From positions 1 to 7,826 of the forward strand of contig CAMPBP010000050.1 of assembly GCA_946639085.1 (NCBI GenBank): a stretch of DNA of 7,826 nt. Direction: 5' to 3'. Below are positions 1-6,972 of this stretch, piece after piece. The notes beneath the pieces are model-generated. The model had not been told where the DNA came from and made no database searches. It was given only the letters and a program-made list of their open reading frames with translations. Position numbers and translations under genes: made by a program. The stretch comes from an uncultured Lachnospiraceae bacterium (GTDB lineage Bacteria > Bacillota > Clostridia > Lachnospirales > Lachnospiraceae). Within the stretch, counting starts at the first letter, position 1, and every line of letters begins with the position of its first letter.

Positions 1-1
1 C

Positions 2-1150
2 CTCTCTCGCGAGATCATAGATAAGATTTACGGGCAGATCATTACATCCAGCGTAAGCCGCATGGAGCTGTTCGCTAAATGTGCCTATGCCCATTTCCTT
101 CGTTACGGCATGGAACTTAAGGTCACGGCGGATGCGGATTTCAACGCCATCGATCTTGGTAATGTTTATCACGGAGTGCTGGATCTTTTTGCTCACAAGC
201 TCACACTTAACAACATTACATGGCAAGCGCTTACCGATGATGATACCGAGCGTCTCCTTGACGAATCGATAGAAGAGTACGTTTCGGATTACGAGCAGGG
301 CATGCTTAAAGACGATGCCAGAAGAGAATATACGGTAGTCAAGATTAAAAGGATCATGAAGCGTACGATAGATACGCTTAAGTTCCAGATAAACCGAGGA
401 AAGTTCACTCCTTCAGGTCACGAAGTACAGTTCAGGAGAGAAATCGAGATCGACGACGCAACCCGACTTGTGCTTTGCGGAAAGGTTGACAGAGTGGACC
501 TTTGCGGTGACGGCGAAAATATTTACGTACGTATAGTGGATTACAAATCAAGCAACCATGACGTAGATATCTCAAACGTATACTTCGGTCTTGAGCAGCA
601 GCTGGAAGTATATATGCGAGAGATATTGCTTAACGAGCAAAAGAAACATCCCGGCATGAACGTTGTGCCCTCGGCTCTTTTGTACTACAAACTGGACAAT
701 CCCATAGTGGATTTCGATTCAAAAGACGTTGAAAAAGAAATCCGTAAAAATCTTTCCATGAAGGGTGTTCTTCTCGCCGAAGAAGAAAACCTTAAGCTTA
801 ACGACGAGTCCGTGATGGAAGAGAGTCTGGTGGTTCCCGCAAAGATCAAAAAAGACGGAATCGACAATACGGCCAAATCGATGCTTTCGATGCCTGAGAT
901 CGAAAGTCTTCTTAACTATACCGATCGAATGGTAAAAAGGATCGGAAAGAAAGTGTTTGACGGAGATATTTCGGTATCACCCTTTGCAACCGATAAATAT
1001 GAAGCGTGCACACAGTGCGAGTATTGCTCGGTCTGCCCTTACGACGAGAAAACGGACGGATTTGAGGCACGTTCCGACAAAGAGTTCAGCCAGGAAGAAC
1101 TAAGACAAAACGTATGCGGAGGAGGAGAAGATGGCGATTACGTTTTCTGA
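2..1150 (+). CDS. addB: AddB, ATP-dependent exonuclease subunit B, C-terminal part (5' end outside window)
   Basis: The frame is open from the window edge (Ser-Ser-Val-Ser-Arg just before the Met at 62), so that Met is internal and the gene starts upstream. AddB is the partner of AddA in the helicase-nuclease that resects double-strand breaks for RecA-dependent recombination. Visible here is the C-terminal RecB-family nuclease domain. Counting from the Met at 62, there is His38 in a GxxxHxxL context, GKVDRVD at 140-146, DYK at 160-162 (bases 539-547) and Gln179/Gln180 with Tyr184, the usual nuclease residues. Four cysteines fit the 4Fe-4S staple of AddB: Cys7 in FAKCAYAHF, then C316-x2-C319-x5-C325 near the end. 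The helicase-like N-terminal region cannot be judged. The tail is Gly-rich (CGGGEDG) because it also carries the addA ribosome binding site. It overlaps addA by 20 bases, as expected of an addBA operon. Identification is secure from these motifs and the neighbour. Confidence 0.95.
   Translation, partial: LSREIIDKIYGQIITSSVSRMELFAKCAYAHFLRYGMELKVTADADFNAIDLGNVYHGVLDLFAHKLTLNNITWQALTDDDTERLLDESIEEYVSDYEQGMLKDDARREYTVVKIKRIMKRTIDTLKFQINRGKFTPSGHEVQFRREIEIDDATRLVLCGKVDRVDLCGDGENIYVRIVDYKSSNHDVDISNVYFGLEQQLEVYMREILLNEQKKHPGMNVVPSALLYYKLDNPIVDFDSKDVEKEIRKNLSMKGVLLAEEENLKLNDESVMEESLVVPAKIKKDGIDNTAKSMLSMPEIESLLNYTDRMVKRIGKKVFDGDISVSPFATDKYEACTQCEYCSVCPYDEKTDGFEARSDKEFSQEELRQNVCGGGEDGDYVF
1118..1127 (+). 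promoter_or_regulatory. Ribosome binding site of addA inside the end of addB
   Basis: A purine run GGAGGAGGAG contains a full AGGAGG (1120-1125) five bases before the ATG at 1131. It fixes the addA start and lies inside addB codons, so translation of the two subunits is probably coupled. This is visible directly; the coupling is inference. Confidence 0.8.
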
Positions 1151-4100
1151 TGATCAGTCAAAAGTGATAAAGTCCCGGGAAAAGAATCTTCTTGTATCCG
1201 CTGCGGCAGGTTCGGGAAAGACTTCTGTTTTGGTAGAGCGTATTATAAGACGGATCACCGATCCGGTTTCACCTGTGGACATCGACAGGATACTTGTTGT
1301 GACATTTACCCACGCTGCGGCATCGGAGATGAAAGAAAAGATCATCGATGCTCTCGAAGCCGAGCTTTTCAAGCATCCCGAAGATGCACGCCTTGTGCGT
1401 CAGTCAACCCTCATCCACAACGCTGAGATCACCACGATAGACAGCTTCTGCCTTGATGTGTTGAAAGAAAACTTCCACAGCATCAACGTAGATCCTTCGT
1501 TTCGCGTGGCGAACACGGGGGAGGTTAAGCTTCTTAAGGAAGACGCGCTAAATGCCGTTCTTGAAAGAGCGTACGAAGAAAAAGATCCGGATTTTTATAA
1601 CCTCATCGACTGCTATGTCAAAAAAGACAAAGATTCAAGCATCGAAGAGAGCATACTCAAACTCTACGAATTCGCCATGAGTTATCCCTGGCCCGAGAAA
1701 TGGCTTAAGGATAACAGAAACGATTACTTCTTCGAAAGCCTCGAGGACTTCAAAAATTCGGAACTTTTAAAGCGTGTGGATGAAAGGGTTTTGTATGAAC
1801 TGGATTCCCTTAATTCCATCGTGGAAAAGGCGATAGATATTTGCGACGATCCATGCGGTCCCATTGTATTTAAAACTAAATTCGAGGGCTTTTTAAAAGA
1901 CGTCGAAAAGTTCAAAGACGCGTACAAATATGACGGAAGAGAAGGCCTCGGTCAGGCTCTTTCAGACTACAAAGCCGCAAGTCTTCCCACCAAGCTTAAC
2001 GATGAATGCGATCCCGAACTTAACACCCGCGCAAGAGCGTTAAGGAGCGAGTATACAAAGCGGATAAGAGAAACTTATGCAAAGTATCTTAAAGTGCCTT
2101 TGGAAGAGGAATACGAGAGCATGCTCGCCGCAGGGCGAACCGTTTCCATGCTCACTAAGCTCACACTGGATTTCAAGGCCGAGTTTGAGGCGTTAAAGAG
2201 AGACCGCGGCGTGATAGACTTTTCGGACATGGAGCATATGGCCGTAGAGATCCTCATAAAAGATTATGAGGATATGGATCACTATACGGTTACGGACGTG
2301 GCAAAAGAGTATCAAAAGCGCTTTGACGAAGTCATGATCGACGAGTATCAGGACTCGAACCTCGTTCAGGAGATCATTCTGGCGGCTGTGTCACATCAGG
2401 GAACGGACATGTCACAAAACCGTTTCATGGTAGGTGACGTTAAGCAGAGCATATATCGTTTCCGCCTCGCAAGACCTCAGATTTTCATGCACAGAGAGTC
2501 GGGCTACAATATGACACCCGGTTCATGCGAGGTCATTCACCTTAAGGAGAACTACCGTAGCCGCAGGGAAGTCGTCGACAGCGTAAACAGGATATTCGAA
2601 GAGATCATGAATCCGACTCTCGGAGGTATACCTTACACCGAAAACGAACGCCTTTACGCCAAGGCGGACTATCCGGATACCGTAACGGACAACACCACAA
2701 AGTTCATCGTTGTGGATACGGGAAAGAAAGTAAAGAAATACGTTAAAACGATGGAGTGCGCATGCCTTGCGGACACCGTGGAAAAACTCATCGCTTCAAA
2801 ACGTGAGATATACGATAAAAAAGAAAAGAGAATGCGGCCGATAAGTTACAAAGATATCGCCGTATTGCTAAGAGCGCCTTCGAACTGGCGAAAAGATATC
2901 GGAGTCGCATTTGACAACAAAGGCATTCCTTTCTTTGTGGAAGGAATGGGCAAGTTCTATGAGGCCAAGGAGATTCAGGACGTTATCAATTTTCTTCGCA
3001 TCGTTGACAATCCTTTAAACGACATAGCGTTGTTCGGCGCTTTTACGTCATTCTTCGGGAAGGGCGATGACGCACTTTCCGCACTCATAAAAGGAGAAGC
3101 CGAAGAGAACGAATACTATTTCTACGAGAAGATGAAAGGCTTTAACGCCCGTCATCCCGAAAACAAGGTGGTAAGCGATTTCCTTACCCTTCTTGAAGAA
3201 TACAGGAAACTCAGCGTTTATACGCCCATAAGCGAACTCATCACGCGTCTTGTGATGAGCACGGGATTTTTGCTCTATAACGGCGCAAAAACTGCAGGTA
3301 AGCAAAAAGAAGCAAATCTCGAGCTTTTGATAAAGAAAGCGGCGGACTTTTCTTCCACCAGCTTTTTCGGAATATTCCACTTCCTTCGTTATATCGAGCT
3401 TATGGAAAAAGCAGAGGCGGTTGACGAGGGAGAAGCCGGTGTCGTTGACGAGAATGCGGATATCGTCAGGATAATGAGTATCCATAAGAGCAAAGGTCTT
3501 GAGTTTCCGGTATGTATCGTTATGGCGCTTGAAGATTCCTTTAACAGAAAAGACAAGTCGGACAATTTCCTTGCGGACATCGACGAAGGTATCGGAGCGA
3601 TGGCAATCGATCCCATCGGACGTACAAAGCGCATGACACTTAAAAGACAGCTCATAGCCGACAAGATATCCGACGAGTCGCTGGGTGAAGACATAAGAGT
3701 ATTGTATGTTGCGCTTACAAGAGCAAGAGACAATCTCATCATGCTCACAAGCGTTAAAGATTCCGAGAAGTTTTTTGAGCCTTCTGGCGTAAAGCAGGGC
3801 TCGTATCTTGAACTTATCAAAGATACGGTGCTTGAAAACAAAAAGCTGTTTTCCCTTGAGATGGTAAACGGAACGGATCTTGACGCTTCGCAGCTAAAGG
3901 TTGCCTTGGATAAAAAGGGCATTCGCGCCGATCTTGAAAGCGGCAGCACGGACGAGGCACTTAAAGAAAAGATATCCGCCATCCTCGACTTTGAATATCC
4001 TCACAAAGAGCTGGAAGGACTTTACATCAAAACCACCGTTTCGAATCTTAAGATGGCCGCCATGGAAGAGGTTCAGGGCGAGACCGAGGAACTGTTCAAA

Positions 4101-4670
4101 GAACGGGAAAGAAAAGAATACATTCCTTTGTTCGCAGGCGGCGTAAGACATATTTCCGGAACCGACAGGGGAAGCGCTTACCATGCTCTGCTTGCGCTTA
4201 TCGACTATACGAAGGTTCCTTCCGAAGAGGAATGGAAAACGCAGTTTGAAAAGGCGTTGGAGAACGGCATTACCACAAAAGAAGAGCTCTCTTTGGTAAA
4301 CAAGGACAAACTTTTCATGTTTGCAAAGACCGACATGGCTCTTCGCATGCACAAAGCCGCGCTTAATGGCAAACTCTTTAAAGAGCAGCCCTTCGTAATG
4401 GGTGTCAGTGCAAAGCGGTTAAAAGAAAACTTCCCGGGAGACGAGAACGTTCTCATCCAGGGTGTCATTGATGTGTTCTTCGAGGAAGAAGACGGCATAG
4501 TCGTTCTCGATTACAAGACAGACAATGTGGAAAGCGAAAGCGAACTCATCGACAGATACAGAGCTCAGCTTGATTATTACGGCGAAGCGCTCACAAAGCT
4601 TAAAGGCAAGCCCATTACACAAAAAGTACTATATTCGTTTGGACTTAATAAAAATATTGTGATAGAATGA
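1131..4670 (+). CDS. addA: AddA, ATP-dependent helicase/nuclease subunit A
   Basis: This is the UvrD/RecB-type 3'-5' helicase and nuclease subunit of AddAB, which unwinds and degrades DNA ends in recombinational repair. All superfamily 1 motifs are present in order: Gln9 (Q motif), Walker A AAAGSGKTS at 24-32, VVTFTHAAASEM (Ia), TIDSFC (Ib), DEYQD at 404-408 (II), VGDVKQSIYRF near 434-444 (III), LKENYRS at 471-477 (IV), IMSIHKSKGLEFP at 781-793 (V) and VLYVALTRAR at 857-866 (VI). The C-terminal nuclease domain has His1018 (RGSAYH), GVID at 1111-1114, DYKTD at 1127-1131 and a following RAQLDYY, so the nuclease site looks intact. Length 1179 aa is close to the usual roughly 1,200 aa. The start is set by AGGAGG at 1120-1125 and by the N-terminal Q motif. 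It overlaps addB by 20 bases. No frameshift or missing motif is seen. Confidence 0.98.
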   Translation: MAITFSDDQSKVIKSREKNLLVSAAAGSGKTSVLVERIIRRITDPVSPVDIDRILVVTFTHAAASEMKEKIIDALEAELFKHPEDARLVRQSTLIHNAEITTIDSFCLDVLKENFHSINVDPSFRVANTGEVKLLKEDALNAVLERAYEEKDPDFYNLIDCYVKKDKDSSIEESILKLYEFAMSYPWPEKWLKDNRNDYFFESLEDFKNSELLKRVDERVLYELDSLNSIVEKAIDICDDPCGPIVFKTKFEGFLKDVEKFKDAYKYDGREGLGQALSDYKAASLPTKLNDECDPELNTRARALRSEYTKRIRETYAKYLKVPLEEEYESMLAAGRTVSMLTKLTLDFKAEFEALKRDRGVIDFSDMEHMAVEILIKDYEDMDHYTVTDVAKEYQKRFDEVMIDEYQDSNLVQEIILAAVSHQGTDMSQNRFMVGDVKQSIYRFRLARPQIFMHRESGYNMTPGSCEVIHLKENYRSRREVVDSVNRIFEEIMNPTLGGIPYTENERLYAKADYPDTVTDNTTKFIVVDTGKKVKKYVKTMECACLADTVEKLIASKREIYDKKEKRMRPISYKDIAVLLRAPSNWRKDIGVAFDNKGIPFFVEGMGKFYEAKEIQDVINFLRIVDNPLNDIALFGAFTSFFGKGDDALSALIKGEAEENEYYFYEKMKGFNARHPENKVVSDFLTLLEEYRKLSVYTPISELITRLVMSTGFLLYNGAKTAGKQKEANLELLIKKAADFSSTSFFGIFHFLRYIELMEKAEAVDEGEAGVVDENADIVRIMSIHKSKGLEFPVCIVMALEDSFNRKDKSDNFLADIDEGIGAMAIDPIGRTKRMTLKRQLIADKISDESLGEDIRVLYVALTRARDNLIMLTSVKDSEKFFEPSGVKQGSYLELIKDTVLENKKLFSLEMVNGTDLDASQLKVALDKKGIRADLESGSTDEALKEKISAILDFEYPHKELEGLYIKTTVSNLKMAAMEEVQGETEELFKERERKEYIPLFAGGVRHISGTDRGSAYHALLALIDYTKVPSEEEWKTQFEKALENGITTKEELSLVNKDKLFMFAKTDMALRMHKAALNGKLFKEQPFVMGVSAKRLKENFPGDENVLIQGVIDVFFEEEDGIVVLDYKTDNVESESELIDRYRAQLDYYGEALTKLKGKPITQKVLYSFGLNKNIVIE
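4639..4668 (+). promoter_or_regulatory. Putative sigma-A-type extended -10 promoter for the patatin-murT-gatD unit
   Basis: In the AT-rich last codons of addA there is TAGAAT (4663-4668, five of six matches to TATAAT) preceded by TG one base upstream (4660-4661), giving the extended form TGnTAGAAT. A poor -35 candidate TTGGAC (4639-4644) lies 18 bases upstream, which is tolerable with an extended -10. Transcription would start near 4675, leaving a leader of about 40 bases. The sequence match is direct; activity is inference. The alternative is simple readthrough from addBA, since no terminator follows addA. Confidence 0.4.
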
Positions 4671-4683
4671 TTCTGTTATTGTT

Positions 4684-4717
4684 AGGAGAGGATGAGCCCT
4701 TCGGGCACTCATGAGTT
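4684..4717 (+). promoter_or_regulatory. Shine-Dalgarno sequence separated from its start codon by a hairpin
   Basis: AGGAG (4684-4688) is the only good Shine-Dalgarno sequence before the ATG at 4718, but it is 29 bases away. The space holds a hairpin: GCCC (4696-4699) pairs with GGGC (4703-4706) around loop TTC, and ATGA (4692-4695) pairs with TCAT (4709-4712) across a two-base bulge. If 4692-4712 is folded, the effective gap from AGGAG to ATG is eight bases (AGG plus GAGTT), which is normal. No T-run follows, so this is not a terminator. The same bases also hold a nine-codon reading frame, 4692-4721, whose TGA overlaps the ATG at 4718. The pairing is direct; its role is inference. Confidence 0.5.
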
Positions 4718-5578
4718 ATGAATGGTAAAGTAGGAATAATATTGGAAGGCGGAGCAATGCGCAGCATCTTCACCGCCGGCATCCTTGATTATTTCTTGGA
4801 TAAGCAGATCGATATACCCAATGTTCTCGCGGTTTCGGCCGGAGCATATGCAGGTATGAATTACGTGTCCGGCCAGAAAGGCAGGATCATGGATTCGGTC
4901 GTTGAACCTTTAAGAAACGAGCAGCTTCTCGGTTTGAAGGTTTGGCTTAAAACGGGAGATTTCTTTAATATGGATCTTCTGTTTAATCGTATTCCCAGAG
5001 AAGAAAGTCCTTTTGACTTCGAGGCTTTCCAAAACTCCGGAAAGAGATTTTTGACAAGCGTCATCAACTGTAACACCGGTGAGGCTACTTACTACGACAA
5101 ATTTAAAGATCTTGACGAATTCCTTCACATTATCCGTGTGGGTAATTCCCTTCCCCTTCTTGCGAAAGTCGGATACATTGACGGTCAGCCCATGATGGAC
5201 GGCGGTATGGCGGACGCCATTCCCGTAAGAAAGGCACTTGAAGAAGGATGGGATAAGATCATCGTTGTCTTCACAAGAGAAGCAACCTACAGAAAGGCCG
5301 CAAAGGGCGATATCTACAACTCCAAGTGGGTTAAGCTTTTCTATCACAAATATAAGGGACTTTTAAAGGCTATCGACGTTCGTCCCGGTCTTTACAACGA
5401 TTCCATCGAGCTTTTGAACAAGCTTGAAAAAGAAGGCAGAGCCTTTGTGTTCAGACCCGAAGGCATCAAGCTTACCAACAAGGAAAGCAATCCTGATGTT
5501 CTTAGGAATTACTACAAAGTCGGTTACGAGTATGCCGATAAGAGATACGAAGAATTCATGGCATTTCTTAACGCCTAA
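4718..5578 (+). CDS. Patatin-like phospholipase family protein (YjjU-like)
   Basis: A predicted cytoplasmic serine lipid hydrolase of 286 aa. The N-terminal patatin oxyanion loop is seen as EGGAMRS at 10-16, followed by FTAGILDYF. The nucleophile elbow is AVSAGA with Ser40, and the dyad aspartate is Asp161 in DGGMADAIPV. The region after about 175 (VVFTREATYR, then YN with an EGRAFVFRPEG segment near the end) resembles the C-terminal extension of bacterial YjjU-type patatins (DUF6363). No signal peptide or membrane segment is evident. The ATG at 4718 is forced: an in-frame TGA lies at 4712-4714, and the oxyanion loop begins only nine residues in. The elbow has Ala38 where the GxSxG motif has Gly, and the oxyanion loop has Ser16 where Gly is common. 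It lies 11 bases before the murT-like gene, so it is probably cotranscribed. The substrate cannot be told from sequence; phospholipase or acyl-ester hydrolase activity is family inference. Confidence 0.9.
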   Translation: MNGKVGIILEGGAMRSIFTAGILDYFLDKQIDIPNVLAVSAGAYAGMNYVSGQKGRIMDSVVEPLRNEQLLGLKVWLKTGDFFNMDLLFNRIPREESPFDFEAFQNSGKRFLTSVINCNTGEATYYDKFKDLDEFLHIIRVGNSLPLLAKVGYIDGQPMMDGGMADAIPVRKALEEGWDKIIVVFTREATYRKAAKGDIYNSKWVKLFYHKYKGLLKAIDVRPGLYNDSIELLNKLEKEGRAFVFRPEGIKLTNKESNPDVLRNYYKVGYEYADKRYEEFMAFLNA

Positions 5579-5589
5579 AAGGATAAAAA

Positions 5590-6960
5590 ATGAGTAAAGT
5601 TCGTTTTCTTTTTGCATTGTGGGCATCAAAATTATCGATTCCGGTAATGAAACTTACCGGGCATAATGCTACCAACTATCCCGGACAGATAGCTATAAAT
5701 ATCTGCCCGGATTTTTTGAAATATATAGGAAAACCCGAGCACATCATTTCCGTTACGGGTACGAACGGAAAGACTACGGTCAACAACATGATCGTGGATA
5801 TGTTTGAAGCATCGGGCAAGAAGATCCTTTCAAACCGTGCGGGTTCAAATACGAGAACGGGTATCACCACCGCGCTTATCAAAGGTGCAAACCTTTCGGG
5901 TAAGGCAAAGTTCGATACCGCAGTGTTCGAGACCGACGAGCGAAGCGCTCTCAGAATATTCCCGTTTGTAAAACCCGAGTACGTTCTCATCACGAATCTT
6001 TTCAGGGATTCCATCATGCGTAACGGACATCCCGAGTTCATAAGCAACATTTTGACAAAGAACATTCCTTCCACGTCAAAGCTTATACTTAACGGTGATG
6101 ACCTTATATCCTGTCTTACGGCACCCGAAAATAAGCGCGTCTACTTCGGTATCGACAAACTTGACACGGATCTTACCGAGTGTGTCAACCTCATAAACGA
6201 TATCCGTATATGCCCCAAGTGTTCCGGCCGTCTTGAGTACGATTATCTTCGTTATCATCACATCGGCAGAGCACATTGCGTGGACTGCGGATTTTCATCT
6301 CCCGAATACGATTACCACGGATTTGACATCGACCACGATAAAAACTGCGTAACCATAGCCGACAAAAACGGAAGCGGCGTATATGAGATCGTAAACGACA
6401 GTATTTTCAACATCTACAACATGGTTTCCATCGTGGCGCTCTTCAGAGAGATGGGCTATTCCCACGAACAGCTTACCGAGTACATGAAGAAAGCGAAAGT
6501 CGTTGAATCAAGGTACAAGCTGGTGGAAGAAAACGGTGTGAAGATAATCACACAGCTGGCTAAAGAGAAAAACGCCCTTGCGATCTCCAGAGCTTTCGAT
6601 TATGTAAGAGAACTTCCCGGTGAAAAGACCGTAATGCTCATGATGAACTGTTTATACGATGAGCAGCACTGGTCGGAAAACACCTGTTGGATGTACGATT
6701 GCGACTTTGAATTCTTAAACGACGACCTTGTTAAAGAGATCGTGGTTTCGGGTCCCAGAGCGCGAGATTACCGTTTGAGACTTCTCTTTGCGGGAGTCGA
6801 CGATTCAAAGATAAAAGTTTGTATGGATGAGCTCGACGGAGCACGCACCATATCCCTCATCAAGGGCGGAAGCGTATGCGTATTCCACGGAGTCGATTCT
6901 TTTGACATTACACAGGAAGTCAGAAAAGTGCTCGTAGAAAGAGCGAGAAAGTTATCTTAG
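5590..6960 (+). CDS. murT: MurT-like Mur ligase family protein (DUF1727), possible lipid II isoglutaminyl synthase subunit
   Basis: A 456-aa protein with MurT architecture. There is an N-terminal segment ending in PGQIA...PDFL (31-43), a Mur ligase ATP-binding domain with TGTNGKTT at 56-63 and ETDE at 114-117, TNLFRD at 135-140, a Cys4 zinc ribbon (C208-x2-C211 and C230-x2-C233) inserted in the middle domain, and a C-terminal MurT/DUF1727 domain with WMYDCDFEFL at 367-376. In Staphylococcus and Streptococcus, MurT activates D-Glu of lipid II and GatD supplies ammonia from glutamine. Here several family motifs differ: the usual RDQLDRYGE reads RDSIMRNGH (139-147), the KNPAG-like motif reads KEKNA (325-329), and the DxSW segment reads ENTCW (363-367). 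It is thus a divergent branch whose reaction is uncertain. The start is supported by AAGGA at 5579-5583, six bases from ATG. gatD follows after 12 bases. Confidence 0.88.
   Translation: MSKVRFLFALWASKLSIPVMKLTGHNATNYPGQIAINICPDFLKYIGKPEHIISVTGTNGKTTVNNMIVDMFEASGKKILSNRAGSNTRTGITTALIKGANLSGKAKFDTAVFETDERSALRIFPFVKPEYVLITNLFRDSIMRNGHPEFISNILTKNIPSTSKLILNGDDLISCLTAPENKRVYFGIDKLDTDLTECVNLINDIRICPKCSGRLEYDYLRYHHIGRAHCVDCGFSSPEYDYHGFDIDHDKNCVTIADKNGSGVYEIVNDSIFNIYNMVSIVALFREMGYSHEQLTEYMKKAKVVESRYKLVEENGVKIITQLAKEKNALAISRAFDYVRELPGEKTVMLMMNCLYDEQHWSENTCWMYDCDFEFLNDDLVKEIVVSGPRARDYRLRLLFAGVDDSKIKVCMDELDGARTISLIKGGSVCVFHGVDSFDITQEVRKVLVERARKLS
5641..5717 (+). promoter_or_regulatory. Attenuator-like set of alternative hairpins inside the 5' coding region of murT
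   Basis: Four segments can pair in competing ways. Segment 1 CCGGTAA (5641-5647) pairs perfectly with TTACCGG (5654-5660) around six bases. Segment 3 CCGGACAGATA (5681-5691) pairs with TATCTGCCCGG (5700-5710), ten of eleven positions, around eight bases, and is followed by A and T6 (5712-5717), which is the form of an intrinsic terminator. CCGGGCA (5657-5663), overlapping segment 2, pairs perfectly with TGCCCGG (5704-5710), which would prevent both other stems. These lie at codons 18-43 of murT. Pairing is read directly; regulation is inference. Part of the terminator stem also encodes residues that seem conserved in the family (PG and PDFL), so chance is possible. Confidence 0.4.
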
Positions 6961-6972
6961 AAAAGGACCGAT

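Noticed and set aside
62..64. ATG at 62 as the start of a short separate nuclease gene
   Set aside because: The frame is open to the window edge and the residues before this Met (SSVSR) match the usual lead-in to the AddB nuclease domain, so the Met is internal.
2815..2830. A6G run in addA as a possible programmed frameshift site
   Set aside because: The phase is wrong for a slippery heptamer (codons read AAA AAA GAA), and addA continues intact in frame with all later motifs.
3389..3982. A 197-codon open frame on the minus strand inside addA
   Set aside because: It is antisense to the helicase motif V and VI region, is Ser/Leu-rich in the way of reverse-frame artefacts, and shows no recognisable domain. 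The plus-strand AddA motifs account for the sequence.
3894..4352. Minus-strand frame of 152 codons, and another of 145 codons at 3048-3485
   Set aside because: Both are shadows of addA, with no supporting domain or neighbour.
4692..4712. The hairpin after addA as a transcription terminator of addBA
   Set aside because: The stem is short and bulged, and no T-run follows; it sits directly between a Shine-Dalgarno sequence and a start codon.
4910..5347. Minus-strand frame of 145 codons across the patatin gene
   Set aside because: It lies opposite catalytic residues of a well-supported gene and has no family resemblance.
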